Below, piece after piece: positions 1-13,068 of a stretch of 64,000 nucleotides of DNA (the stretch's first letter is position 1; each line of letters opens with the position of its first letter). Under the pieces are notes generated by a model. The model was not told the origin of the DNA, searched no databases, and worked only from the letters and a program-made list of their open reading frames with translations. The position numbers were made by a program, and so were the translations under genes. Source of the DNA: Styela clava (taxonomy: Eukaryota > Chordata > Ascidiacea > Stolidobranchia > Styelidae); NCBI RefSeq assembly GCF_964204865.1, contig NC_135263.1:9469426-9533425 (forward strand), written 5' to 3'.

Positions 1-1677
1 TTACAGCAAAAAAAAAGTTGCACTTGAAAGCAATTAGATTGTCGCTATAATTTTGATAGATTTGATTTTTAATCTTTCTCAGATTCTTAAATGACTCTTT
101 TGCGGGTTCGGTTCGAAAAATTAGTTTTTAGTTTGAGCCCAAAACTTTGCTTCAAAACAATAGGTTTTCAACAGCAATAAGAGAAATATATAAAACATTA
201 GATAGAAAAGATTAACCGCATGCCACGTTTCTGTCTCTTTTGAGTTTTGTTCGAACAGAAGTAAGAAACATTCAAGACAAAAACATTGGTACATGCAAAG
301 AAGGTGGAATAAAAAAGATGGTAAACAAATATACACAATTTAACAATAAAGATTCACCGATTTTAACATTTTGGCTTTCATGGCTAAAACAAATTATCAA
401 AATTGCCAACGTCTTCAACACTCCTGTCGCAGAAACCCAAATTTATCTATAGCCTACGTGGGATCCATGTTGATTTATTTGATCGGTTTTGAACTTTTCC
501 AAATTATCTGTCAATTCTCTCTTATTTATTCAAGTTCAAGTGAAACTCTGTTTTTAAAAAAAATGATTGATTTCTTAAATTCGTTGTTATATAATTCAAA
601 GGTAGCACGTAATCATAGCCTGGAACGAATTCAATAATGTGCTACTGATGAGAAAATAATTAATTTTTCGACGCCACTGTATAATTTTGTAGACGGAAAC
701 TATAGATTTTTGCAAAAACTCAAACTACAAAAACAAACAAATAGGGTAAAAACGCATAAAACAGTATCTCTTCAAAATAGTCCTAACGTAATAGTAGTAT
801 GATTCAATACAAAAGTATAATTTCAGAATAGCCTAGATGAAATTCCTACCAGTTTTTTCGCATAAGTTCTCAATCTAAATTAGTTAGTTGCACGCTTTAA
901 ATCTGTAGGCTCAATTCTTTGAATTTAAATTACAAGCAGAAATTGCGCTCGAGCTATATTACAATGAAACAACGATTTGAAGATATAATCTCAATTTGGT
1001 ATCGTAAGATAGATGCTGGTAACAAAATATCGGTTAATTCAAATGCTTCGTAATATTATGCCAAACAAGCAAATTCTTTGTCATCGCTATTTGAATATAT
1101 TTAGACTTGCGATTCAAAACGTTAGCATTCACCTCCATGTTATACTGTTGTACAAGCACACACAGTAGCCAAACCTAAATTGCATTACTACGCATGAATC
1201 CTAAATTCATCTAGCCAATATATGAATGATTTAAACTTGGTCAATCAGATAATATTCAATTTGATAATACACTATTTATAACCGGTAATTTTCAATTTTT
1301 GAATATATAATTATTTTATGATCTACATTTTAATGACGATATATCGCCGAACAAATTAGAAGTTCATAAATGACGACCGAGAAATCGTATTGCCTGTCGG
1401 AGTAACATCGTTTTTTAATAATTATCGCATGTGTGTTTGTTTATTCTGTTGATGCAGAATATTGATAAGAACAAAGAACTGTTTGGCAGAGTTGACGATA
1501 TTTCGCGTTTTAAATCTGGGAGCGTGTCTATCAGAGAATCACACCACACCTTGCGGCAACATTGAACGTCACAGGTCTCGCGTTGTGATTTATGCTGAAC
1601 ATATTTCATAATTATTCCACCTATTAGCTAAGAAAATTGTTTTCGTAGACCTAGGGAAAGAGACAATAATTATCATT
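1..1677. other. No gene recognised
   Basis: AT-rich sequence upstream of the GPCR gene. Only short random open frames are present and none resembles a known protein. It presumably contains the promoter and 5' UTR of the GPCR, but I see no convincing TATA box or initiator to place them. Confidence 0.5.
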
Positions 1678-4600
1678 ATGTCGGGCATGGAAATCGAAGA
1701 GTTAATTCTAATTAACGAATCAACTCATTTTATCAATATGACTACTATGGAGATGACATCAAGTTCACCTCGTTACATTTCGTAAGTACATTTTTATTTT
1801 ATAGATTCGAAGTTAGTTACAACAACTTATACATTACAAACAATTTCATTTGCGTCGAACTGGGCTGGGTATCAAATTTTTGTTATTTACGATCAACAGA
1901 GATTTCGTGTAACATTAACTATTCTTGATTCCATGCTTTATGAGTTTTCAAAATCTTGTTCAGATATTATAGTCATAGCGATGCCGTATAAAGATTAAAG
2001 CTTTTTTGTTTAAATTGTTAATTAAAGTAACATGATTCGCACACTAAATAAACATATTTTATCTCCAAGTAGAATTTATTACAGATTGACTAAATAAAGT
2101 AGTTTTATTGAATAGTGAGGGGGGAGAAAGAGTTCTCAAATAAGAAAATGGTGGAACTTAACAAAAAAGTTTTGGAACTACTAGTTAATATTGAGGAATT
2201 TTATTTTGGGTAATAATGAAATTCCTTCCATATTTCTGCTATATTTCCTGTCAGGAAATGATCGTAAACTTTTTATTTATATATATATTCAGATTGATGG
2301 ATCAAGTCTTTTCAATGGCGCAACTCGTTCCGATTTTAATACTGTTTGGTGTTTTTATGATATTTGGAATGCTTGCGAATGCTGTTACATTTATAGTTAT
2401 ATCAAACAGTAAAAAGTAAGTGGAAAATAAATACTGATTTTACCGGTAAAATACCTAATCTTTGTATTCGAATTTTGTAAAACTATTGCAAATGTTAGTA
2501 CATTTGAATGAAACGAAAAACAACCATAATTTTACTTACTTGGCCATCAGCACATACCTGTGTCTACGGAGGTGGTAATCTGTACGGATCTGCCCAAAGA
2601 GTTGACTTGAAACATATAGTCTTCGTACGTAAATTGGATCAGATTATATGTTCTGATAGTACATGTATAACAGTTTTTGACATATCTTTATATTGAACTT
2701 TGAAAATAAGATTTATGATAAAACCGGTGGTTGGTGCATCAGTTTTTTTTTTTGTAAAATCCACCAACCCATTTTTATATACATATTGTGGTTATACAAA
2801 ATTTTACAGTGATAGAATTATTTTTTAATATGTTACCAAGAAATATATCCGTTTTACACCAATTCAAAATGAAAATCTTTATTTTACTATCGTTTGACTG
2901 AAATGATATTTACATTTTGAAGATACTTCCGGCATGACAGAACCTCATAAGAAAAAATGGTACTCCTGGAATATGAGCACAAAGATGTCGCATAACCTGA
3001 ACCATCACCTTAACCATCTTGGTGCGCATAATTCAGGAGGTCCGAAAATATATCCCGTTCTTTACGTAACTAAGTTTACGGCACCTACCTGATGTTAAGT
3101 TTTGCCTACATAGGACATACTTGTAACAATCGATAATTTACGTGCACCAAGCGATAGATCCTTTTTCATAAATCAAAACTGAAAGCTAGGCATAGATCGT
3201 GAATGGGGCTGTATTTAACAGAGTACTGAAGCAATCCCCTATATTCGTCAACGTCAAGGATTGGGAAACAAAATTCCAGCGTCATAAGAAATTGTACCAC
3301 AATTTGGGGCCACTTGGCGCATATAAATTCTTGAAAATTAGGGGCAATAGTCGACTGATGATTTGGAGAAATAATATATAGTAAACAGTACGAGGGAAAA
3401 TTAAATCAGCACAATAAAATTGTAACTTGAGTACAAATTATTTATGTTTTGCATTCAGTTCCAAATTATTTTCAGTTTACTTTTATTTTGGTATGTTGAT
3501 ATAATTGTCGATCGATCAAAATATTTTAATAGTTTCGATAATAATTAGAAAGTACTTTAATTCAAGTAATTTCAAACTAGCCAATTACAATTACTCAGCT
3601 TAAATAACATATCGCCAATTAAAATAAATTAGTCCAAATTGCCTCACACATCATGCGTATTCCAATCCATAACAAAAATCGTCGCTTTACGTAACTTATT
3701 GACACAGTGAATGAGACGAGTGATCGAACTGCCAGGATGCAAAATAAATATTTAAAAGACATATAACCACGTCGCCACGGATTTCATTTATATTGTGACG
3801 TAAACAATCATAAATATTTATAATCATCACCTCGTTTCGAATCATAGTGACGTTTCGTTTATCTGTCAGCTCAATAAATGATCATTTGAAACAAAATGTT
3901 GTATTCAATAATGCGGAAGGAAGTAAATTTCTTCCAATGGAATTCTAAATTGAATTTGAGGTAATATAAACTTGCTTTTTATTTCAATTTTTTTTGTTTG
4001 CAGGACGGCTTTTAACGTATTCATTATGAGTTTGTGCGTTTCTGATTTTTTATCAGCAGTCAACAGTCCCTTGATTGTCTACAGAGCTTTGAAAGCATTT
4101 GACGATTATCGACTCCCCGTATTTTTTTGCAAGGTAAGATTAATCTCGTTGATATGATAGGATTTTCCTATTTAACCCGTGGGAGAAGAAAGTCGATGAG
4201 ACGGCTTAATGATGTGGCTGACATTACACGGCCTCTCGTCCGGTCACCAGTCCATGTCGGGTATGCAATTAGTTAACGCGGTATTTTTTCAGATGTATTG
4301 AATTGGGTGATACAATATTTAGAACATAACAAATAGCTATACATAATAATGAGGTGCAAATTATGACGTCATTTGAAAGTGAGAAACTATAGTTCATTTT
4401 ACTTTAGCTTATCACATTTTACTTCAATGACGTCGTTACACTATCGAAATTCTTTATCGCTATTTGGATGGAGAAACGAGCCATGTACATGTTTACTATA
4501 AGTTGCAAATGTTATGAACTGAAGACAATTTTTGAACCCCAAAAATTAAATACTTCGCTATCCTCAGTCGAGAGATGTTACTTCGAAATGTTTATTTCGT

Positions 4601-7600
4601 GCCGTTCCCTGATGTAGCATCTCTGTATACACTCTGACTCAGCTTTGTAGAGTGTTTTGTCCAATTTAATTTCTGCATTGTCCATATTTACCATTTTCGT
4701 TTTTTCGTTATATATGAAATATATATAGCCCCGGTTCATCCCTTAAATAATATTTTGCCATAATCATTAGTGTGGTTATAGAGCTAACACTTTCGTGTAA
4801 TATACTTTTATCAGAAGCGAACTAAACTTTTTCCAATTTAACAGTAATTTGACTCTTTTATAGCTTGGATTAAGCATTGACTATTGGACATCAATTTCAA
4901 CGATTCAACATATTTTAATCTTCAGTTTTCTTCGACTTTACTGCATCAAGTTTCCTCATAAATTCAACAGAATAACTGTAAATGGTTCGACGGTGAGATA
5001 TACAAAACGATATAGCAATATAGCAAATATATGGGCACGGAAGTTGCGCACTGGTACTGGGTTCCCATGTTCCATAAAAAGTGTTTCCATGGATTAAAAT
5101 AATACATCAAAACTTTGGGGGGAAATTTGGTCCCGTGGAATTCAGGATAATTCGAAAACGAGAATATCGGTCGGAGACCGAAGATTTCGCGTGCATCTAA
5201 CAGACAGACAAATACCTATCAACATACTTACCGATTAAAATCGATAAGTAATAACTTCTTTCGTATGGTTTATACGAGATCAGTTAATAACTTGTATTAA
5301 TTTATGCCAATCGTAGAATTCAGACTAAACAGAGAGAATAATTAATCAAAATGCTTGAGGTTCGCTGTTGTGCTATCCTCCATTGGGTACTATTTATTTG
5401 CTTATTTGATTCCTCAATTTTTTATTAATTTCACAGATTAGCATTGTTATCATCTGGTTCGAGACATTTTTCGTTGGCTTTCTGGTCTACATGTTGTGGC
5501 CCGATGTTCAATACCTTCCTGATACTATTCCTCCGCGATTCAAATGTGGAATGACACGAGCTTGGTGAGCCCGTTAAACTTATATGTACATACAAGTTGA
5601 TCGCATAAAACCACTTTTTGAAAAATGAATACCCTCTCTAAAGTGCAATTTTTGTATTATCATAGATTCTGTTGGATGTTCTTTTTTAAATTCAGCGACA
5701 AATAGTTTCAATTCCATTCTAAAGTATATGTTTGCTCTCACATATCAAAGTAGCATGCCTAATTTCATATTCCTTTCGGTCAGCTCTTTTCCAAATTCAC
5801 CCTATTATTTGACATATTTGCGACTCAATGTTTTATTAGAAGCCAGCCATTTTTTAAAAGAATATAAGAATGTTATGTCTGACTCTTGGCAAATATCAAC
5901 ACTCGTTTTATCAGAAAAACCAAAACGACCAAAGCATACTTACTTGTACGCTATCGTGACAGGTCATTGCATTCCACTTTTTCATATGACATTCATTATC
6001 ATCCGTTCTATTCTTTCGATCAGTTCAAAAATTTCACGCTTTTCAATATAAGCAACCAACTTACGATTAAAGTCTTCGTAAATAAATCTCGAATGTTATC
6101 GAAACATTTTATTAGTGGTTGGGCTGTTTCTTACTTTAAAAGGTGTGGTAAAAAGTATTAAATTTCATTATTTTAAGACATCCTCTTCCATTTATGACCA
6201 CCTTTAGCACGAGAAGAATGTATTTAAAATGTCTGACAGGTGATGATGCACCATATAAATGGTTTATTTTCATATCAAAGCTCATTTGAATATACGATCG
6301 TAACTGCGATATCTGGTAATTTTGAAAATTTCAAGAAAATTTGTATTTTCCTACCGGCGATAAGGCAGCAATTATTGGGGATTAGTAGTAGATTGCTTTG
6401 CTTATTGCACAAGAATAAATTGTCGACGGGAAATACGCTGGTCGAAATTTAGACGCCCATCACTTCGAAATTATTAGGTTTAGTTTTGACGTATCAAATA
6501 AAATCACAATTTTTTTATTCCAGGGCACCAACCATGTTCCAATACGCCATGATCGCGTTTCCAATTTTCATCTACGCGCCAATGGTCTTAATTTTGCTGA
6601 CATGTTTAGCGGTAGCAATTGTTTTGCTGCAGAGAAGACGTGATAAAGAAATAGGTAAGCCTAAGATTCTCTCTCTTTCTCGTTTCCTTTTTCCACTAAT
6701 TTCTGTCACATCTTTAATGAATGGTATTTCTAGGCGGACGAGTAGGAAGCAAAAAAGAAAGATTTGCATTACTGCAACTGGCACTCATTGTCATCTCGTT
6801 TCTGATCGGGTATTCAGCTGATGCATGTAAGTTTTTAGTAATGTGCAAGTGGCAGGTAACATGTGTAATGTAAAGTTTTGTACAGTTTTTATCGAATTGC
6901 TTTCAAAACTGGGACATTTCATTTATATTGCATATGAATATTTGTAAACACCATAGATTATTAACAGAGTAGGAAAAATAGGAACTGTCATTTTTAGGCA
7001 AATAGTAGTAGTACCTGAACAAATACATTCTAATTGTCAACTTGACTCAATCAATATAATTTAATTTTATATATTCATCAGCTTTCACATGGGTTATACT
7101 TTTTTTTTAATTTATTAAAATATATAGCTTATCGCGTGACTGCAATATCATCAATTCAGAGAGGAAAGCCGATCTCAGCTCGAACAGAATTGATTTACAG
7201 CCTAATATCGCATTGTCTGTTGCGATTATCTGAATGTCTAAACCCGATTTTTTACAATTTTTCATCCAGGTATAATATATATATATAAATTAATTTGATC
7301 CTTTTTGTTAGAGCCAAATTGTACCTACCTATTGTTTTATTTTTGCTGTGAAAAAAGTGCTAATGAAGCAATCGATATCAAATTTTCATCACTTAAAGAT
7401 GGAAGAAGTCTCTAGAAGGCTATCAGTTTAATTTGTTAAGATCTTGTCTGGGTGCTATGGGGCTCGTTATTCACCACGAATTTCGCTATTTTGTGCATAT
7501 TGCGTCTTTGCTATGATAGTGGGTTGTAATTCTCGCTTGAAATATTTAAATGATCAGGTATAAGATTTCCACTGCGGTTAGTCGTTTGATCGTCGTGTCA

Positions 7601-8525
7601 ATACATCTGAGCATTGCTCCATTTTGACGAGTACGGCGCAACAATAAAATTTTTGACAACAAAGCAAAAAAAATGGATAGTGTTCTAAAACTTAGAAGTG
7701 ATTATTTCTATAAACTTTTTCTAATGTATCCAAAAATATGCACCAAAAGAGTCCTATCCATAAAAATCGTTAACGCAAGAATATCAACTATTACAGCGAG
7801 CTACGGAGTGCAACGAAGAAGTATATTCTTCAGAAGTTTGAAACAATTTCTTCCTCCAAAATTGGCCCGCTAGACACAACCAAAAAACACCAATCAAGCG
7901 ACACGGGAACAACTTCGAAACGAATTTCTTCGTCAACATAACGAACGAATGAGGGAATTTTCAGTTTCGTTTTCTCATTTAGTCGAAAGGACTGGAATGG
8001 TTTTACAATTGTTGCTGCAATTTGAAATCGTACAATGTTTTTATTTATATTTTCAACTGTCAACTGCTTTCATGTCAACTGCTGTTACAAAAACATTCTA
8101 GTCAGCTAGGGTTAATAAGTTACATGTAAATATTGTGATTTGCACATTTTGTTGTCGAAAAAAACTTTGTCTATTTGCATAATTTTTATATAATTTCAAC
8201 TACACTATGAGTTGCATAATTACTAAAATAACTGCCGTAATTATAATTTGTGACCAAAGTTGGAAAACGAGCACAAAATGTCATCAATAGCACCAATATT
8301 AGTTTCAAACTCGTACTATCTGTACTGTAGTCACTTACTGATCTACAGAGCACATAAATTCTGGCATGGAATGTTTTAGATCGGTACATTAGCTCGGATT
8401 TTTTAATGTGACAAGAGTATAATATACAATCATTAACTTACACGCGACTTTTGTCGTGAATTCTTTTTTGTAGGTTCGAATTACTATTTAAAAAAGTTTT
8501 ATTACGCTGGACAATAGTCAATTAG
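1678..8525 (+). CDS. Rhodopsin-like (class A) G-protein-coupled receptor, nine coding exons
   Basis: Seven-helix membrane receptor of 343 residues, ligand unknown. Coding exons: 1678-1781, 2293-2415, 4004-4133, 4864-4992, 5437-5564, 6524-6654, 6734-6826, 7128-7269, 8474-8525; all have GT-AG borders and matching phases and sum to 1032 nt. The start at 1678 gives a short extracellular tail with possible N-glycosylation sites (NES, NMT), and its donor phase fits the next exon. Visible: TM1 with ANAV, TM2 SLCVSD, the TM3 Cys118 and ECL2 Cys199 disulfide pair, TM4 Trp169, TM7 NPIFY (318-322), and a basic helix 8. Odd: the DRY position reads LRL (142-144), and the TM6 CWxP position reads GYSA (274-277), so Pro6.50 is absent. 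The first and last exons are short and less certain. The subfamily cannot be named from sequence alone. Confidence 0.85.
2955..3052. repeat. Foldback element, diverged copy A
   Basis: Diverged member of the foldback family whose arms read like CTCCAGAAGTATG...CACCAAGATG. Here the arms are at about 2960-2992 and 3010-3044, facing each other, with an AACCTGAACC core. It lies in intron 2 of the GPCR. No TSD is readable. Confidence 0.5.
5157..5254. repeat. Dispersed repeat, internally deleted copy
   Basis: Shares its first part (AATATCGGTCGGAGACCGAAG) and its last part (GCGTGCATCTAACAGACAGA onward to CGATTAAAATCGATAAGTAAT) with 38288-38609, but lacks the middle of that copy. It sits in intron 4 of the GPCR and looks like a short interspersed or MITE-type repeat of unknown class. 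Confidence 0.7.
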
Positions 8526-10677
8526 ACTGCTCATTTTGTCCATTTGGAGTTAGACAATTGTACAGTGTCCTATTTTGCACAATTTATTTCTCTGTTGTGG
8601 TCAGACTTCGTAAACGTTCTCTTTTATTGTGAACATTTTTTTTTCTGTTGTGGTCACACTTCGTGAAAAGAAGCAGTGCTATTTCAGAAGCCGTGCTAAA
8701 TCATCAGTAACTTTGCCAACGTCGGTCACTGATTTATTGAATAGTCTTAATTGCATTACAAAGATTCGGCTGATTCCTCGTAAAACTACCGTTTTTTTCG
8801 ATAACTGAAAACATGTTTAAAAACATTTAGCCCGCGCATTTTATTAGAAATCCGTGCCATAAATTTTGATTCCATTTGTTACAGTTAGTTCAAATCCTAT
8901 CTACGGCTCTATTTATAACTTTCTTTTTGTTTTTAATTGATATTTACTATTTTTTACTTGTTGTTCATGGAATGGGAGTCCGATATCTTCATGCATCTAT
9001 GTGCTTTCCTATGAGATTCTTGCTGTAAGCTAACAACGAATTACTAACGTGAATCTAACTGGAAAATTTCAACGAGTTCAAGTTTTGGTATCTTGATGTT
9101 GTACCTTTGTTGTATTCTTATTTTAAAATATAATTGTCAAAGATATTACATATATATATACTGTACTTGTTTTTTTGTTTAAGGGTAGACCCGAGTAATG
9201 GTTGAAAACGCATCAACAAATTTCCTAATGTTTGATAAGTTATAGTATTATATGTAAGCTTTCCCCTCAATAATTTCCGTCAAAAACTAATTTTTAAATT
9301 TTCGTTTTAGCATAAAGACGGCAGTATGCAATAATAAATCATTATATTTAAACCCGCCTTGTTTAATGAGGCGAACGCTACGTTGATGGCAATGGGATAA
9401 CTATTATAACTACATCCTTCTACTGGGTGATAATAGGGTAAGGGATCATTTGTACAAATCGGTTTACTAATTGCAAAACATTAGAAAATATAGGATTAAA
9501 TCGAAGACGAGATGATAGTATCATTCTTTCAAAATTATACATAAAGTAAATAATTGATCCTAATTGCAATACATTAGTGTCGTGTACAATGTTGTCACAT
9601 TTTAGTTAGATATAATTCCAAATGCATTTACCAAGAAATCTGGGAAGCGAGCGACTGAAAGGATAGTCGACTATTCAAATTTTACCAAAACCAGCCTAAA
9701 AATATCAGGAAAAGCCCCTTTCAATCTAATTTGAGTTTCTTTTACCAGATGTTTCGACTTTTTTTAAATATTTACCTAGAAATGATTAATGCATTTCAGC
9801 TAAGCTACGATTGCGAGATGCTTGGCTTTTAATTATATTGAAAATACTGTATTATTATAGCATTAGTCAGTATCCGGAATTTATGATAAACTTTACAAAC
9901 CATTGATGAGGTAAAGCCGAGGTAACGGAGGTATTTTTGCACAACCAAGAAAGGATCATTTTTATGAAAATTATATTAATTTACCTCGTCCAACATGTGG
10001 AATTTGTAATTAACTTTTAGCTAGGTTGCGTACTTCAAGTATATAGCGTGTACGTGACATGCTACAGGCAGGTCTATCTATTGTCGTTGTTTGTCAAGGC
10101 AGTTCAAGCGAGGCTAAAACAAACTACTGTCTATCGGCATATTTCTGATTACGGTTTGTCTTTAGCAAGCGTTTGAGACAAAGTCCACCCGTGCTTAGTA
10201 TTTAAACAAGTCGTGCGTGTCGGTTGACAAACTAAACGAGTGTGTAAAAGCTAGCCTACATAGTAAGCTGTTAGCTGAGATGGTACCCACGCGCAGTATA
10301 GATATAGCCTACTGAGGATACGGCAAATACATAATATTTCGACAATATAAAAAGAGTTAGAGTAGGGCAAAGAGGGAGGTTATATACATATTCCGCACAT
10401 TAGCATGTTTACTTGAGAAATTCGTTTGCCGCAGCGATTATCATGCAGATTGAAATCATAAAAGGGGAACCCGCGCTACATGCAGTTAGAATGAAATAGC
10501 CTACATTTGCGAACTTCCAAGTACCAAATGCATGTATATCAATAATCTCATTGCTCAAAAAGCTACTGTCTCGGTTTTCATTTTACGTGGTGAGCTGTGA
10601 GTGTGAACCAGCGTATAATGCATTACGACCGTCAGTGAGTATTATTACAAAATATCTCTTTTGTAATAATGTAGAAA
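8526..10677. other. Intergenic, no gene recognised
   Basis: Contains the 3' end of the GPCR transcript and the upstream region of the TMEM135-like gene. No open frame here resembles a protein family and I see no RNA gene. Confidence 0.5.
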
Positions 10678-12294
10678 ATGAAATTCACGTGCGCAAAAAT
10701 TCGCGGGGTTAACAACTTTTTAAATTACAGTATTAGTGACCAATATGCCGTTATTTTGTGTGCAGAAAAAGCTAGTCTAGTGAATAGCATAAATATTTTA
10801 GAGAGCTTAGCGTCTGGATTTATCGGGCGAAACTTTTTTAGACACTCGAAGCTATCTGAATTCATATGGTTGCAAATGTCCGTCATCAGCAAAATTGGAA
10901 GTGATAAAATACTTGGACCACTGGACTCTGTTCACTATACATGTTACGAAGTGGGTCATACATGGAATAGTTCTTGTCTGTTAACCTATCTTGACACGTT
11001 TCATAAAGCCTTCGCATATTCTCTAAAGCTCTATGCACCATTCTATGCGCTTAGTGCTTTGTGGAAATTTCGAAAAAAGACAACAGACAAAAGAAAATTG
11101 ATGAAAAATGCTCTTTTATCAACTTTGAGATCAAGTTTTTTTCTAGCAATGAATGGAACCTACTTCATAATTGTATTCTGCTGTTATGGTAAGATCGTTG
11201 GAAAGTATCACGGCATTGCCGGTTTTATCGTTGGAGCAGTGGCATCATTTTTAAGCATAATTTTAGAAAGAAGCTCGAGGAGAGGAATGCTTTCAATTTA
11301 CTCGTTGAATCTCGCCCTTGAAACTTTGTTTAAAATGTCTGTATCAAGAGGGTTTGTTTCTCGTATTAATGGGGGTGAAGTTTATCTATTCGCGTTCACA
11401 AATCTTGTATACATGCGCCTATTCAGATCATCGAATTTACCACCTGTCATTCAATCTGTTGTTGAAAAGATAATGGGCAAGGAAGAAACCATGACTATTT
11501 TACCAGGAGAGAGGAGGTTGTCATCTGATACTTTAGTTGACAATACCAAGCTTTCACAATCTTTCCTTCGTGCCAAAAAGCTGCACGATTTTGTCTTGAA
11601 GAACCTTAATAGGCTTGGTCCTAATACGCCCTGCTGTAAACACAACAGCAGTTGTTCCGTGTATGTAATTAAAGGGACATTAAAGTATTTTTCTCTTGGC
11701 TGTGCGTTTCATGTACTTCTTAAGTACCGGACAATACTACAATCAATACTTACCAGAAACACATCACTATTAAAAAAAGCATTTTCTGATCTTTCTTTAG
11801 CTAAATTTTTTTGTGCGTATGTGGCCCTTTTCAGAGTAGTTAATTGTTCTCTTAGATGGATGACATCCAGTGATAATCCTAAACTTTTCGGAAGTATTGC
11901 AGGCCTTATATCCGGATTCAGCTCTGTGTTTTATCCCAGTACCGGCATAGCAATGTATGTTTTTACCAAATTACTTGATATATTATGTATGAAAGCTGTC
12001 TCTGCAAACTGGTTCCCACGTATCCCCAATTTTGATATAGTGGTGTACAGCTTTAGCTTAGGAATACTATTCCATGCTGCTGTATTCGAGCCTCACAACA
12101 TTCGTCCTTCTTATTGGAGTTTTTTAAAAGCGTTGAGCGGTTATAAATTTCCATTAATGTTCAGAAAATTATTAGATAAATTTGGTACTGAAGCTTCAAG
12201 AATGTATCCAGACTTTGTTCCGGATTTAGACCCAAAATATGTGAAAACAGAAGAAGTCAAACGAGTTTTGGCGCAGTTTGGCAAATGGCGATGA
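10678..12294 (+). CDS. TMEM135-like multipass membrane protein, intronless
   Basis: Single open frame of 538 codons matching transmembrane protein 135, a peroxisomal/mitochondrial membrane protein linked to organelle dynamics and lipid metabolism. Family landmarks in order: CYEVGHTW with a following Cys (residues 89-100), the LKLYAP helix, AMNGTYF, ERSSRRGMLSIY, ALETLFKM, a Cys pair near GPNTPCCKH, RWMTSSDNPKLFGSIAGLISG, MYVFTKLLD, and the near-C-terminal RPSYWSFL and LDKFGTEAS...PDLDP blocks. Vertebrate TMEM135 has only about a dozen residues before CYE, so Met67 (10876) may be the true start; the upstream 66 residues have no family match. The vertebrate gene has many introns but this one has none, suggesting a retrocopy or wholesale intron loss. 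Coding constraint looks intact. An AATAAA lies at 12480-12485. Confidence 0.88.
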   Translation: MKFTCAKIRGVNNFLNYSISDQYAVILCAEKASLVNSINILESLASGFIGRNFFRHSKLSEFIWLQMSVISKIGSDKILGPLDSVHYTCYEVGHTWNSSCLLTYLDTFHKAFAYSLKLYAPFYALSALWKFRKKTTDKRKLMKNALLSTLRSSFFLAMNGTYFIIVFCCYGKIVGKYHGIAGFIVGAVASFLSIILERSSRRGMLSIYSLNLALETLFKMSVSRGFVSRINGGEVYLFAFTNLVYMRLFRSSNLPPVIQSVVEKIMGKEETMTILPGERRLSSDTLVDNTKLSQSFLRAKKLHDFVLKNLNRLGPNTPCCKHNSSCSVYVIKGTLKYFSLGCAFHVLLKYRTILQSILTRNTSLLKKAFSDLSLAKFFCAYVALFRVVNCSLRWMTSSDNPKLFGSIAGLISGFSSVFYPSTGIAMYVFTKLLDILCMKAVSANWFPRIPNFDIVVYSFSLGILFHAAVFEPHNIRPSYWSFLKALSGYKFPLMFRKLLDKFGTEASRMYPDFVPDLDPKYVKTEEVKRVLAQFGKWR

Positions 12295-12479
12295 CATTAT
12301 TCAGTTGTATTTTGTGACTTATATTCTGATTTATGACGTTTGCTTTGTCCTGTTTTTTTCCCAATCCGTAATGGACACAAAATTATGAATCCGATATTGT
12401 AATCAATTAATTATATGATATTTTTGCATTGTTAATATTTACGAATTACAAATACTATGCATTTGGGTTTAATAATTAT

Positions 12480-12485
12480 AATAAA
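12480..12485 (+). terminator. Polyadenylation signal of the TMEM135-like gene
   Basis: AATAAA hexamer 186 bases after the stop codon, in AT-rich 3' flank. Placement is typical for a 3' UTR end. Confidence 0.5.
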
Positions 12486-13037
12486 TCTCGTTTGTCTTTT
12501 GTAGTGATTTAACTGAATGTACTGAACTATTACAATAGATGTTGAAAATCAGCTTGTGGCATTGCACCTATTTCATTGTAATTACGAATGAAAATTCAAA
12601 CCGTGTATTCTGTTTGTGTTTCTGATACCTCACTAAACTATGAATTTCTATTAACACTGGTTTGAAAAGTCAGTTGGGACTCTTGCCGCATTTCGTCATG
12701 ATCACAAAAAGATACAATAGGCTCAGCCCAGCGATATATTTCCAAACTTACTAAAATTTTACATAAGTTAATCTCTAAGCTCACTAAAATAGTACATTGG
12801 TTAGCACAATTCTTCGCGTATTGACAATTAATTTACCAATGTTCTAGTAAAAGCGTACTGTTTATTTACCAGTCCAGAAAGCAGTCAATTCCTACGGAAT
12901 TTGGCCTGTTTGTGTTTGTCATCTGACTGTGTATTTTAACCTTTTTGACATCACAGCCTCACACAAACATGTAAAAACCGGAGCATCACAATCGTAAACC
13001 AACCGAAATCTTTGGCCCATATATATAATAAACTCCT

Positions 13038-13068
13038 ATTGGACACGAAATGTACATATGGATCGTTT
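13038..13068 (+). repeat. Short dispersed repeat ATTGGACACGAAATG, copy 1
   Basis: ATTGGACACGAAATG followed by a GATCGTTT-like stretch. Similar copies are at 25003-25027 and 34491-34525. The shared core is short, so it is probably the end of a larger degraded repeat. Confidence 0.5.
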
